Source of the DNA: Salinisphaera sp049568105
GTDB lineage: Bacteria; Pseudomonadota; Gammaproteobacteria; Nevskiales; Salinisphaeraceae
Assembly (NCBI RefSeq): GCF_049568105.1
Contig: NZ_CP145335.1
Coordinates: 2,480,001 to 2,544,000 of the forward strand
DNA: 64,000 nt
Direction: 5' to 3'
Shown: positions 29,211-38,164 of the stretch, in pieces
Layout of the letters: each line of letters opens with the position of its first letter
Position numbering within the stretch: position 1 is the stretch's first letter
Program-made: the position numbers and the translations under genes
Notes under the pieces: model-generated
What the model was told of the DNA's origin: nothing
The model's input: the letters and a program-made list of their open reading frames with translations, nothing else
The model's database searches: none

Positions 29211-31559
29211 CTAGAAATTGGCACCAAACGAGAACTGGAAGCGATTGACCTCGTCTTCGTCGCGCGCCTTATCGACGTACGGCGCATAACTGACGCGCAG
29301 CAGGCCGAAGAACGGGGTGAACCAGTCAAATGCGACGCCCGCGGAATGCCCCATCTCCGACGCATCGAAATCGCCGACGTTCCGATAGGCGTTACCCATA
29401 TCGTAGAACACACTCAGACGAGTCGTCTTGTTATCCGACTTCAGGAAGGTCGGGATCACCAGATTGGTCTGGAGCGTGGTCAGGAACTGGCCACCATAGG
29501 CATTATCGTAGGAATCCTGCGGCCCGAGACCACCGCTTTCGAAACCACGCACCGACTGCGCGCCACCAGCAAAGAAGTTGTCATAGGGTGGCACATCCGA
29601 GCCATCGCCCCAGGTATCGGTCTGGCCGACCTTGCCGTTAACCTGCAGAACCACCTTGTCCGAGAGTTTCGGAATCCAGGAGCCGACCCGGAAATAACGT
29701 TCGTGCTCGAGGCTGGCCTTGTAGTACTCCAGATCGGAGCCGGGGCCCTTGATATTGAACAACAGCTGCGTATCGCTGCCGCGGGTGGCGAAATAGGTTC
29801 GATTACGCGTATCGCGATCGAAACCGGTGCGCAGTTCGTAGGTGTTGGCGGTCCGACCGTTTTCGCGGACGAAGCGTGCGACCTCATCAGACACGCCCAG
29901 CTCGCCATCACTGTCGTAGACGTTCTGGATCTCGTTTTGCTCGGCGCCGATGCCGGCCCGCAGTGTCGAGTATTCGGTAATCGGGAAATTGAATGTCATC
30001 GCCGCGCCGAACGAGTTGATATCGTAGCTCGAGCTACTGGAATACAACTGATCAGTTTTGCGATAGAACGCCGAGATCGTGCGCGACACCCCTTCGGCCG
30101 TGAAGTACGGATCGGTGAAACTACCCGACACGCTCTTGGTGTATTCGTTGGTCGAGGCGTTGACCTGAATGGTGTCGCCCGTCCCGCGGAAGTTGGTGTG
30201 CTTGACCCCGCCGTTGATCAGAAAGCCTTCGGAATCCGAATAGCCTACCCCGGCGTTGATCTGACCGGCCGCCCGCTCGGTGACGTCGTAGTTGATGTCG
30301 ACCAGATCGTCCGAACCCGGCACCTTCTTGGTATCGACCTGTACATCCTGTAGGAACGTCAGCCGCGCCAGGCGGGTACGCGAGCGCTGGATCGCGCGCC
30401 GCGAATAAGGCGCACCTTCGAACTGACGCATCTCACGACGCAGCGTCTGATCGTTGGTCTTAGCGTTGCCGTTGAACACGATCTGGCGAACGTAAGTCCG
30501 CTTGCCCGGATTGACGAAGAAGGTCAGATCGACCGTCTTGTTATCTTCGTCGATCTTGGTCAACGGCCGGACATCGGCAAAGGCATAGCCGAAGTCTGCC
30601 AAGCCGGAACTGATCGCATCCGACGAATCCTGCACTTCCTTGCGCGAGAACACTTGGCCCTTGTCGACCTGAACCAGACGCTCGAGCGTGGCTTCCGGCA
30701 CGATCATGTCACCGGCAAACTTGTAGTCCGAGATCTTGTACTGCGAGCCTTCGTCGACGTTGATGGTGATAAATACGTTGCGCTTGTCCGGCGACAACGA
30801 GACCTGCACCGAAGTGACGTCGAACTTCAGATAACCGCGGTTCTGATAGTAAGAATTCAGCGATTCGAGGTCGCCGACCAACTTCTCGCGCGAGTAGCGA
30901 TCGGGATGCTTCCAGAACGACAACGGGTGCGCATAGAACGGCTGGTGCGATTTGAGCTTGAATGCGCTTTTGAGCTGTTCATCGGAAAACTCTCGATTAC
31001 CGATGATATTGATATCCTTGATCGAGGCCACCGGCCCTTCGTGGACCTTGATATCGATAGCCACGCGATTGTTACCCAACTTCTTGATATTGGTATCAAT
31101 CTTTACGCTGTAGTAGCCGTTGGCATAGTACTGGCGCTGCAGTTCCTGCTGCAGCGAATCAACCAGCGAGCGCTTGTACAGCTCGCCCTGGGCCAGCCCC
31201 TGCTTTTTGAGCGCATCCTTGAGCTTGTCGCCACCGATGGCTTTGTTGCCTTCGATCTTGAAACTGGCGATCTCTGGCCGCTCGGCCACATTGACCACCA
31301 GCGTATCGCCCTGGCGATCCAGCGCAACATTCTCGAACAGGCCAGAATCATAGAGCGCACGAATCGACTGCTGGGCCCGGATCTCGCTCATCCGGTCACC
31401 CACTGACACCGGTAGGTAGGTCAGAACCGTTCCCGGTTCCAGCCGTTTTACGCCCTCGACCTTGATATTGGCGATCTGGAAATCATACGACTGAGCCCAG
31501 GCTCCGGCCGCATACACCACCAACAGCGCGCCTGCCGCACGCTTTACCACTCCATTCAT
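29211..31559 (-). CDS. bamA: outer membrane protein assembly factor BamA
   Basis: BamA is the outer-membrane insertase that folds beta-barrel proteins. The 782-residue precursor has a signal peptide cleaved near AGAWA-QS (residue 22), five POTRA domains (about 25-430; NIKVEGVKRLEPGT opens the first) and a C-terminal 16-strand barrel. The barrel contains the VRGF loop motif (AQSVRGFESGG) and ends FSFGANF with the terminal Phe used for BAM recognition. It is flanked by rseP and skp as usual. Confidence 0.97.
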   Translation of the reverse strand: MNGVVKRAAGALLVVYAAGAWAQSYDFQIANIKVEGVKRLEPGTVLTYLPVSVGDRMSEIRAQQSIRALYDSGLFENVALDRQGDTLVVNVAERPEIASFKIEGNKAIGGDKLKDALKKQGLAQGELYKRSLVDSLQQELQRQYYANGYYSVKIDTNIKKLGNNRVAIDIKVHEGPVASIKDINIIGNREFSDEQLKSAFKLKSHQPFYAHPLSFWKHPDRYSREKLVGDLESLNSYYQNRGYLKFDVTSVQVSLSPDKRNVFITINVDEGSQYKISDYKFAGDMIVPEATLERLVQVDKGQVFSRKEVQDSSDAISSGLADFGYAFADVRPLTKIDEDNKTVDLTFFVNPGKRTYVRQIVFNGNAKTNDQTLRREMRQFEGAPYSRRAIQRSRTRLARLTFLQDVQVDTKKVPGSDDLVDINYDVTERAAGQINAGVGYSDSEGFLINGGVKHTNFRGTGDTIQVNASTNEYTKSVSGSFTDPYFTAEGVSRTISAFYRKTDQLYSSSSSYDINSFGAAMTFNFPITEYSTLRAGIGAEQNEIQNVYDSDGELGVSDEVARFVRENGRTANTYELRTGFDRDTRNRTYFATRGSDTQLLFNIKGPGSDLEYYKASLEHERYFRVGSWIPKLSDKVVLQVNGKVGQTDTWGDGSDVPPYDNFFAGGAQSVRGFESGGLGPQDSYDNAYGGQFLTTLQTNLVIPTFLKSDNKTTRLSVFYDMGNAYRNVGDFDASEMGHSAGVAFDWFTPFFGLLRVSYAPYVDKARDEDEVNRFQFSFGANF

Positions 31560-31571
31560 AATTGAGCTCCG

Positions 31572-32933
31572 CTACCCGAGCAAGCGCAGGATATCGTTAT
31601 AGAACGCCACGGCCATAAGCATGAGCAGAGCGACCATGCCCGCCTGCTGGCCCGCAGCTTGTACGGCCTCCGACAAAGGCCGCCCCCGAATCCATTCGAT
31701 CGCATAATACAGAAGATGCCCCCCGTCTAACACCGGGATTGGCAAGAGGTTTATCAGCGCAAGATTGATGCTGATGAAGGCCAGAAAGCTAATGAAAGCG
31801 ACCACCCCGATCTGGGCGCTTTGGCCGGCATAGGTGGCGATCTGGATCGGCCCACCGACGTTATGCCAAGAGATCTGGCCGACGATCATCCGTCCGATCA
31901 GACGCACCGACAGCACCGATAGTTCCCAGGTTTTATGTACCGCCGCCGGGATCGCGGCGACCGGCCCTAGCCGATGTACGGTTTGCATGTCCTTCCAGGC
32001 AGCCGGATCGATGGTGATCGCGGCCCCGAGATGTCCGACCGGTTGGTCCCGATCGTTGCTGCGCTGTGCCAACTTCGGCGTGACAGACTGCGTCTGACCA
32101 TCGCGCCGAATCCGAATCGGCACCCGCTGACCGGGGTGGGCTCGAATCGCATCGACCAACGCCTGGGGCGAATCGATCGCCTGACCGGCGACCGACAGCA
32201 CGGCGTCGCCGCGTTGTAGACCCGCCTCGGCTGCCGGCGAGCCCGACTGGACCTGGCCGATCAGGGGTGTGGCCGGCGGCTGATACAGCGTCAACCCGAG
32301 CATACCGAACAAACGTTCGGGATCGCTGGGCGCATGGGTCAGATCCAGGGTGAGCTGTCGTTGCCCGCCGTTTTCACCTTTGACGGTCATCTGCACCGGA
32401 CGCTGATCCAGGCCGCGGTCGATCAACGCCAAACGCAGATCCTGCCAATCATCTACCGGCTGGCCGGCCAACGCCACAACATGGTCCTGGGCTTGGATAC
32501 CGGCGCGCGCCGCCGGACTGTCGGTTGCCGGCGTACCCAGCACCGGCTTGATACCGGATACGCCGAGCATCAGAACCAGCCAGTAAGCCAGGATAGCGAA
32601 TACGATGTTCACCCCCGGGCCGGCGGCCACGATCACGATCCGGCGCCAGGGATGCACACGATTGAATGCCTTGGGTTTGTCCGCCTCAGCCACCGGCCCT
32701 TCGCGCTCGTCGAGCATTTTGACGTAGCCGCCGAGCGGGATCGCAGCCAACTGATATTCGATACCGGTCTTGCGGCTGGTCCACCCGAGCAGCTTACTGC
32801 CAAAACCGATGGAATAGCGCAACACGCGCACGCCCAGGCGGCGAGCGAACCAGTAGTGGCCGTATTCGTGGATCGAGACGAGCACCCCGATGGCCACAAT
32901 GAAGGCCGCAGCCGAGATCAACCACTGCGCCAT
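31572..32933 (-). CDS. rseP: RIP metalloprotease RseP
   Basis: RseP is an inner-membrane site-2 protease that cleaves anti-sigma-E and signal-peptide remnants. From the ATG at 32933 it is 453 residues. The zinc motif HEYGH is at 22-26, the second active-site motif PIPVLDGGH is near 400, two PDZ domains occupy about 120-300, and about four transmembrane helices are evident. Its ATG overlaps the TGA of a 26-codon ORF (TGATG), so translation may be coupled. In Pseudomonas-type order dxr would lie upstream; it is absent. Confidence 0.96.
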   Translation of the reverse strand: MAQWLISAAAFIVAIGVLVSIHEYGHYWFARRLGVRVLRYSIGFGSKLLGWTSRKTGIEYQLAAIPLGGYVKMLDEREGPVAEADKPKAFNRVHPWRRIVIVAAGPGVNIVFAILAYWLVLMLGVSGIKPVLGTPATDSPAARAGIQAQDHVVALAGQPVDDWQDLRLALIDRGLDQRPVQMTVKGENGGQRQLTLDLTHAPSDPERLFGMLGLTLYQPPATPLIGQVQSGSPAAEAGLQRGDAVLSVAGQAIDSPQALVDAIRAHPGQRVPIRIRRDGQTQSVTPKLAQRSNDRDQPVGHLGAAITIDPAAWKDMQTVHRLGPVAAIPAAVHKTWELSVLSVRLIGRMIVGQISWHNVGGPIQIATYAGQSAQIGVVAFISFLAFISINLALINLLPIPVLDGGHLLYYAIEWIRGRPLSEAVQAAGQQAGMVALLMLMAVAFYNDILRLLG

Positions 32934-33013
32934 CAATAACGCCTCATCCGCAGGCCGGCCGATCGCGTATCTCGCGGCCAATTTTGCCAGAACGGACTGT
33001 TGGATTCGTGCAT
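32933..33013 (-). CDS. possible 26-residue leader or small protein coupled to rseP
   Basis: The ATG at 33013 has a good Shine-Dalgarno (AGGAG at 33018-33022, spacing 4). The frame encodes 26 residues, hydrophilic and basic at the end, containing FWQNW, and its TGA overlaps the rseP ATG as TGATG. That arrangement suggests translational coupling. There is no transmembrane segment and no recognisable family. It occupies the place of the missing dxr, but I see no resemblance to Dxr. It could be a chance frame in a leader. Confidence 0.4.
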   Translation of the reverse strand: MHESNSPFWQNWPRDTRSAGLRMRRY

Positions 33014-33081
33014 TTCACTCCTGGGCGAGCGGCTCGATCGCTGTCTTATCCGACGCTGAGAAGCGTTGTCGCGACGCGTCC

Positions 33082-33912
33082 TCAATGGACCATCAATACG
33101 ATATGCAAACCGATGACGAACCAAGGCGCCGCCGCCAGCATACTGTCGAGCCGGTCGAGCACACCGCCATGGCCCGGAAACAGCCGACCACTGTCTTTTA
33201 CACCGACCGAGCGCTTGAACATGCTGATGGTCAGATCCCCTACGACCGAAATCGCCGCGATCCAGCCACCGAGTATCGTCATCGCGAGTGTACGCCAGCC
33301 ATCGAAGCCGAGAACTAACGCGCCGAGTGCCCCTATGGCCATCGCCATGAGCAGACCGCCTACAGCCCCTTCGACGGTTTTTCCGGGGCTGACCTGCGGC
33401 ACCAGCTTGCGCCGCCCGAGCGTACGCCCCGCCGCATAGGCACCAGTATCCGCGCCCCAGATCATCACACAGAGCAATAAAACCAGAAACGGCCCATGAT
33501 CAGCCTGATGGATATAGGCCACAGCCAGTACAGGCGCCGTTAACACCACGACGCCCGCCGCTAGCGCGAAACCGCGGCGACCGAGCGTTACTGACCATAA
33601 CGCCGGAAACCGGCGCACCAACTCGATCGCAACCAGCCAAAACAGCGCCGCCAGTGCGAAGATCAGACTGTCGCTCGAGATGGCAGCGTTCGTATCGCGT
33701 ACCGCGAATACGAGCGCCATAACCGCCGCTGTGGCCACGACCATCAGGATGCGACCGCTATCCGTGAGCGCATTCAGCGTGCCCCATTCCCAGGCACCGA
33801 ACAGCATCAGAACGGCGACCAAACCGGCGACCGCCGTGGTCGGTAGGAACACAATCGCCAGTATGACCAGCGGTACGGCAACCGCAGCAGTCAGAACCCG
33901 AGTAGCCAGCAC
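33082..33912 (-). CDS. cdsA: phosphatidate cytidylyltransferase
   Basis: CdsA makes CDP-diacylglycerol from CTP and phosphatidic acid, the gateway to all phospholipids. The membrane protein has about eight hydrophobic segments and the family signature near its C-terminus: SVVGDLTISMFKRSVGVKDSG then FPGHGGVLDRLDS. The frame is open far upstream inside uppS, but the GTG at 33912, 4 bp after the uppS stop, gives the normal opening (V/M)LATRVLTAAVAVPLV and 276 residues, so I choose it. Confidence 0.93.
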   Translation of the reverse strand: MLATRVLTAAVAVPLVILAIVFLPTTAVAGLVAVLMLFGAWEWGTLNALTDSGRILMVVATAAVMALVFAVRDTNAAISSDSLIFALAALFWLVAIELVRRFPALWSVTLGRRGFALAAGVVVLTAPVLAVAYIHQADHGPFLVLLLCVMIWGADTGAYAAGRTLGRRKLVPQVSPGKTVEGAVGGLLMAMAIGALGALVLGFDGWRTLAMTILGGWIAAISVVGDLTISMFKRSVGVKDSGRLFPGHGGVLDRLDSMLAAAPWFVIGLHIVLMVH

Positions 33913-33916
33913 GACG

Positions 33917-34636
33917 TCAGCGCTGGGCGGCCGGAGAAGCAACCCGCCCGAAGCGTCGATCCCGCCCGGCGTACCAGTCGAGTGCCTCGTAGAGACGGTC
34001 TGGCCCAAAGTCGGGCCAAAGCTCGTCGGAAAAATAGAGCTCGCTATAGGCCATGTCCCACAGCAGGAAGTTGCTAATGCGACGCTCGCCGCCGGTACGG
34101 ATGAATAAGTCCGGTGCCGAAAAACGGCCCAGGCTGAGCCCCGTATTGAAGCTGTGTTCGTCGATCGATTCCGGATCGAGCTCGCCGTCGCGACATGCCT
34201 GCGCCAGTTCCCGACTGCGACGGACGATGTCCCAGCGGCCGCCATAGTCGACCGCGATCACCAGCTGCAGCCCGGTATTGCTACGGGTGCGCTCTTCGGA
34301 TGCGGCCATTTCGCGGGCCAGCGCCGCCGAAAACCGTGTGCGGTCGCCAATGAAGTGCATACGCACATTATTGGCTTCCAGCCCGGCCAGTTCCTTGCGG
34401 ATCGTGCGGCGCAACAAATCCATGAGCAACCGCACCTCGGCCCCAGGACGTTTCCAGTTCTCGCTAGAGAAGGCGAACAGCGTCAGTGTCTCCACGCCCC
34501 CCTTCGAGGCGGCCTCGACCACATCGTGGGTGGTTTTGGCACCGGCACGGTGGCCAGCCGCCCGGGGCAGACCACGACCGCTGGCCCAGCGGCCATTGCC
34601 GTCCATGATGATCGCAACATGCTTGGGAATGCTCAT
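33917..34636 (-). CDS. uppS: isoprenyl (undecaprenyl) diphosphate synthase
   Basis: UppS extends farnesyl diphosphate with isopentenyl units in cis to give the undecaprenyl carrier for peptidoglycan and O-antigen. The 239-residue protein has IIMDGNGRWA with the catalytic Asp near residue 12, the TLFAFSSENWKRP segment and RTGGERRISNFLLWD near the C-terminus. It follows frr by 13 bp. Its presence shows that the cell needs isoprenoid precursors although MEP genes are missing nearby. Confidence 0.96.
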   Translation of the reverse strand: MSIPKHVAIIMDGNGRWASGRGLPRAAGHRAGAKTTHDVVEAASKGGVETLTLFAFSSENWKRPGAEVRLLMDLLRRTIRKELAGLEANNVRMHFIGDRTRFSAALAREMAASEERTRSNTGLQLVIAVDYGGRWDIVRRSRELAQACRDGELDPESIDEHSFNTGLSLGRFSAPDLFIRTGGERRISNFLLWDMAYSELYFSDELWPDFGPDRLYEALDWYAGRDRRFGRVASPAAQR

Positions 34637-34649
34637 CGTCGACTACGGA

Positions 34650-35207
34650 TCAAACCGTCATGATTTCCTGCTCCTTGTCCTGGAGCAGGCTATCGATACG
34701 TTCGATATGTTGATCGGTGAGCTTCTGTATGCGCTCTTCACCGGTGTGCTGATCGTCTTCGGTGATCTCTTTTTCTTTGACCATTTCCTTGAGATCGGCG
34801 TTGGCGTCGCGACGCACGTTGCGTACCGCCACTCGCGCGTCTTCGGCCTCCTGTCGAACGACCTTGACCAGGTCCTTGCGCCGGTCTTCGGTCAGCGGCG
34901 GCAGCACCACACGAATCACCTGGCCCGCAGTGGACGGGTTGAGCCCGAGATCGGCGGTCATGATCGCCTTCTCGATTTTCTGCACCATGCTTTTTTCATA
35001 AGGCATGACCGTGATCGTACGCGCATCCTCGGTGGCCACGTTCGCGGCCTGATTGAGCGGCACCTCGACGCCATAATAATCGACAGTCACGTGATCCAAC
35101 AGGCTGGTACTGGCACGCCCGGTTCGGATCTTGGAAAAATTCTCACGCATGACGCTGACCGTCTTATCCATGCGCTGTTTTGCGTCGGCGTAAATCTCGT
35201 CGATCAT
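34650..35207 (-). CDS. frr: ribosome recycling factor
   Basis: RRF splits post-termination ribosomes together with EF-G. The 185-residue protein has the typical KIRTGRAS motif near residues 26-33, the PLNQAANV strand and the VRNVRRDAN helix of the three-helix bundle. The ATG at 35207 overlaps the pyrH stop (ATGA). pyrH-frr pairing is near universal in bacteria. Confidence 0.97.
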   Translation of the reverse strand: MIDEIYADAKQRMDKTVSVMRENFSKIRTGRASTSLLDHVTVDYYGVEVPLNQAANVATEDARTITVMPYEKSMVQKIEKAIMTADLGLNPSTAGQVIRVVLPPLTEDRRKDLVKVVRQEAEDARVAVRNVRRDANADLKEMVKEKEITEDDQHTGEERIQKLTDQHIERIDSLLQDKEQEIMTV

Positions 35208-35953
35208 CGATTCGCTCTCGTCGTATTGTTATCGACCAGGGTGCCGACATCGTCAGCGCCCGTGGTGATACTCATCAAGTCGCCCGGCCGGTTGATATCA
35301 AAAACCCGCAGCGGCATGCCGTTATCCCGACATAGTACGATCGCGGTGGTATCCATGACCGCCAGGCGCTGATCTATGACTTCATCGTAGGTCAAATGGG
35401 TGTACCGGCGAGCCGTGGCATCCGTGAACGGGTCTGCGCTGTAAATGCCATCGACCTTGGTCGCCTTCAACAACAGATCGGCATTGATTTCGATCGCCCG
35501 CAGACTGGCCGCTGAGTCGGTAGTAAAAAACGGATTGCCGGTACCGGCAGCAAAGATCACGACGCGCCCTTTTTCCAGATGCCGGATCGCACGGCGCCGG
35601 ATATAGTCCTCGCAGACCTGATTGATTCGCACCGCCGACATCACCCGTGCATTCAGCCCGGCATGCTCGACCGCATCCTGTAGGGCCAACGCATTGATCA
35701 CGGTCGCCAGCATCCCCATCTGATCGCCGGTCACGCGGTCCATACCCCGCCCGGCCAGACCGATGCCGCGGAAGATATTCCCGCCGCCGACCACCAGAGC
35801 CACCTGGACCCGGGCCTCGACCAGCTCCCGGATTTCATGGGCGAGCCGTTCGACGACCTCCGCCGAGATACCGAACTCTGCGCCACCCATAAGGGCCTCG
35901 CCACTGAGCTTGAGCAGAATACGGCGGTAATTCGGCCTCGGCTTATCGGTCAT
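35204..35953 (-). CDS. pyrH: UMP kinase
   Basis: PyrH is the hexameric bacterial UMP kinase that makes UDP and is regulated by GTP and UTP. The 249-residue amino-acid-kinase-fold protein has RILLKLSGEALMG, the VVGGGNIFRG loop, MGMLATVINALAL and AAGTGNPFFTTDSAA. It follows tsf after a clear intrinsic terminator, so it may be transcribed partly by read-through and partly from its own promoter in the 121-bp gap. Confidence 0.97.
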   Translation of the reverse strand: MTDKPRPNYRRILLKLSGEALMGGAEFGISAEVVERLAHEIRELVEARVQVALVVGGGNIFRGIGLAGRGMDRVTGDQMGMLATVINALALQDAVEHAGLNARVMSAVRINQVCEDYIRRRAIRHLEKGRVVIFAAGTGNPFFTTDSAASLRAIEINADLLLKATKVDGIYSADPFTDATARRYTHLTYDEVIDQRLAVMDTTAIVLCRDNGMPLRVFDINRPGDLMSITTGADDVGTLVDNNTTRANR

Positions 35954-36030
35954 GGGCAGTCGTTCCTAGTCGGTCGTGGCAAACGCGCGAATTATGTCAT
36001 AAGCAGCCCGTCGGCCCGCAGCCGTCGGAC

Positions 36031-36061
36031 AAAAAAAAGCCGGCTGCCCGTAGCAGCCGGC
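36031..36061 (-). terminator. intrinsic terminator after tsf
   Basis: Read on the minus strand, a perfect 9-bp stem (36039-36047 with 36053-36061; GCCGGCTGC arms), a 5-nt loop and eight consecutive T residues (36038-36031) form a textbook terminator. It lies 13 bp beyond the tsf stop and separates rpsB-tsf from pyrH-frr and the genes downstream. Confidence 0.9.
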
Positions 36062-36074
36062 GCGGGGCTAATGA

Positions 36075-36962
36075 TCAGCCCGTTTTTTCGGCCTGAGCCC
36101 GGACTTCTGCGGCGAAGTCCTCTTCTTTCTTCTCGATGCCCTCGCCGACTTCCAAGCGGGCGAAATCGGTGATCTGGGCACCCTTGTCCGAAACCAGCTT
36201 CCCAACCGTGGTGTCCGGATCCTTCACGAACGGCTGGCCCAATAGCGTGATTTCGCCAAGGAACTTGTTCAGACGGCCTTCGACCATCTTCTCGACGATG
36301 TTCTCGGGCTTGCCGGAATCCCGAGCCTGGGCCATCAGCACTTCCTTTTCGGAATTGCGACGCTCTTCAGGCACGTCCTCGGTGGACAGATGGGCCGGGG
36401 CCGAAGCTGCGACATGCATGGCCAGATCGCGCGCCAATTCATCGTCGCCGCCGTTCACTGCCACTGCCGCAGCGATGCGCACACCGTGCAGGTAAACATT
36501 GATACGGCCATCACCAGAGGCGGCCTCGACGCGATGAAAACGCCGCACAGTGACCTTTTCGCCCAACGTGGCGATCAGAGCACGACGTTTGTCTTCGACC
36601 GTCTCGCCACCCATGTCGATATCGCCCAGCGCTTCGACATCGGCCGGCTGCTTATCCAGCACCAGCTGGGCGATCTCGTCGGCGAACTGCACGAAATCTT
36701 CGTTCTTGCCGACGAAGTCGGTCTCGCAGTTCACTTCCACAAGCACGGCAGCGGACTTGTCGTCCGATACCGCGCTCGCAATGCGGCCTTCGGCGGCTAC
36801 GCGGCCGGCCTTCTTATCGGCCTTGGCCAAGCCTTCACGCCGCATCGTCTCGGCTGCGGCTTCGATATCACCGTCGGCGGCCTGGAGTGCTTTTTTGCAC
36901 TCCATCATGCCGGCGCCGGTGCGCTCACGAAGTTCCTTAACCAGCGCTGCACTGATTGCCAT
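36075..36962 (-). CDS. tsf: elongation factor Ts
   Basis: EF-Ts recycles EF-Tu by exchanging GDP for GTP. The 295-residue protein has the N-terminal UBA-like helix bundle with LRERTGAGMMECKKAL, the VEVNCETDFV segment with the conserved TDFV motif that contacts EF-Tu, and two further core subdomains. It follows rpsB by 44 bp, the standard rpsB-tsf operon, and ends at a strong terminator. Confidence 0.97.
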   Translation of the reverse strand: MAISAALVKELRERTGAGMMECKKALQAADGDIEAAAETMRREGLAKADKKAGRVAAEGRIASAVSDDKSAAVLVEVNCETDFVGKNEDFVQFADEIAQLVLDKQPADVEALGDIDMGGETVEDKRRALIATLGEKVTVRRFHRVEAASGDGRINVYLHGVRIAAAVAVNGGDDELARDLAMHVAASAPAHLSTEDVPEERRNSEKEVLMAQARDSGKPENIVEKMVEGRLNKFLGEITLLGQPFVKDPDTTVGKLVSDKGAQITDFARLEVGEGIEKKEEDFAAEVRAQAEKTG

Positions 36963-37006
36963 ATTTATTCTCCAGAATTCGGTCGGGTAAGCGCCACTGG
37001 CCGATC

Positions 37007-37921
37007 TTATTGATCGGCCTTGTGCGGATCGGATTCCTCGGGCTCTTCGGCCGGGACCGACGCCACATCACCCAGCGAGGCAGTCGCCCGCGGCTCGGAC
37101 TCGCCCTGCGATTCCTGGATGACCGAGTTCTGGGTGATCTTGGCTTCTTCCTGGGCCTCGGCTGGCTTGCCGGGCTCGTGCGAGGCCCCTTCGGCCTGCA
37201 CTTCGACGATGTCTTCCTCGCCGCCGGTGAAATCACCTTTGCTGCCACGACCGGCCAGCACGGCGTCGGCGGCCATCTCGCTGTAGATACGGATCGCACG
37301 GATCGCATCGTCGTTACCCGGGATCACCACGTCGATGCCCTTCGGCGAGCAGTTGGTATCGACCACTGCGACCACCGGGATGCCCAGCTTGCGGGCTTCG
37401 TCGATGGCGATCTTTTCAAAGCCGACGTCGATGACGAACAGCGCATCCGGCAGGCTCGTCATATCCTTGATGCCGCCGATCGAGCGCTCGAGCTTGTCAC
37501 GCTCGCGGTACAGATCCAACCCTTCGCGCTTGGACAGCTTGCGGATCGAACCGTCCTCGATCATCTGCTCGAGATCGTGCAGACGCTGGATCGAATTCTT
37601 GACCGTCTTGAAGTTGGTCAGCATGCCACCGAGCCAACGATAGTTGACGAACGGCATACCGGCACGCTGAGCCTGCTTGCCGATCGCCTCGCGCGCTGCG
37701 CGCTTGGTGCCGACGAACATGATGTTACCGCCGTTGGCAGACAGACGGCTGATATAGTTGTAGGCATCCTTGATCAGCGGCAGCGTCTGCTCAAGGTTAA
37801 TGATATGAATCTTGTTGCGCTGTCCGAAGATGTAGGGGCCCATCTTCGGGTTCCAATAACGGGTACGGTGCCCAAAATGCACGCCCGCTTCCAGCAGCTG
37901 ACGCATGCTGACTTCGCTCAT
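37007..37921 (-). CDS. rpsB: 30S ribosomal protein S2 with acidic C-terminal extension
   Basis: S2 is a late-assembling protein of the 30S subunit back. The start ATG at 37921 follows GGAGA and gives MSEVSMRQLLEAGVHFGHRT; the core shows FVGTKRAAREAI, RWLGGMLTNFKT and the GIPVVAVVDTNCSP segment. At 304 residues it is about 60 longer than E. coli S2 (241). The extra length is an acidic, Gln/Ser/Glu/Pro-rich tail after about residue 230 that looks disordered. Such tails occur in some S2 proteins and have no known essential role. Confidence 0.96.
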   Translation of the reverse strand: MSEVSMRQLLEAGVHFGHRTRYWNPKMGPYIFGQRNKIHIINLEQTLPLIKDAYNYISRLSANGGNIMFVGTKRAAREAIGKQAQRAGMPFVNYRWLGGMLTNFKTVKNSIQRLHDLEQMIEDGSIRKLSKREGLDLYRERDKLERSIGGIKDMTSLPDALFVIDVGFEKIAIDEARKLGIPVVAVVDTNCSPKGIDVVIPGNDDAIRAIRIYSEMAADAVLAGRGSKGDFTGGEEDIVEVQAEGASHEPGKPAEAQEEAKITQNSVIQESQGESEPRATASLGDVASVPAEEPEESDPHKADQ

Positions 37922-38164
37922 AGATTTTCTCCGGGTTGAGCCTCCGCGCATCCCATGGAACAACCCCCAACCAAAACGGTGAGAGGCACCCTGGACCATG
38001 TGCCGATACGCGTGTGGATTTAGTCGAAATATACAGGTAACAATCGCCACCCGACGCCGCGGATTGCCGCGAACGCGAGCGGTTTATACCATAGCGGCCG
38101 TTTACAAGGCCACCGTCGCGCCCGCGCGACGTTGTCATTCTGCCACCGGCAAGGATCGAACGCG
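37922..38164. promoter_or_regulatory. divergent promoter and leader region between rpsB and map
   Basis: This 243-bp gap drives rpsB-tsf to the left and map-glnD to the right. The roughly 100 bases before rpsB probably form an mRNA leader; rpsB leaders in Gammaproteobacteria are targets of S2 autoregulation, but I could not confirm a conserved fold. AT-rich patches at about 38023-38038 and 38086-38096 may be promoter elements. The map Shine-Dalgarno is the weak AAGGA at 38151-38155. Confidence 0.4.

Noticed and set aside
28647..30353. 568-codon plus-strand frame opposite skp and bamA
   Set aside because: It runs antisense across two clearly identified genes and has the random His/Arg/Ile-rich composition of a shadow frame.
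33913..34245. Long N-terminal extension of CdsA
   Set aside because: The extension lies inside uppS in another frame and has no membrane-protein character. The GTG at 33912 gives the family-typical start.
34278..35372. 364-codon plus-strand frame opposite uppS, frr and pyrH
   Set aside because: It crosses three well-identified minus-strand genes and their overlaps, and no domain is recognisable.
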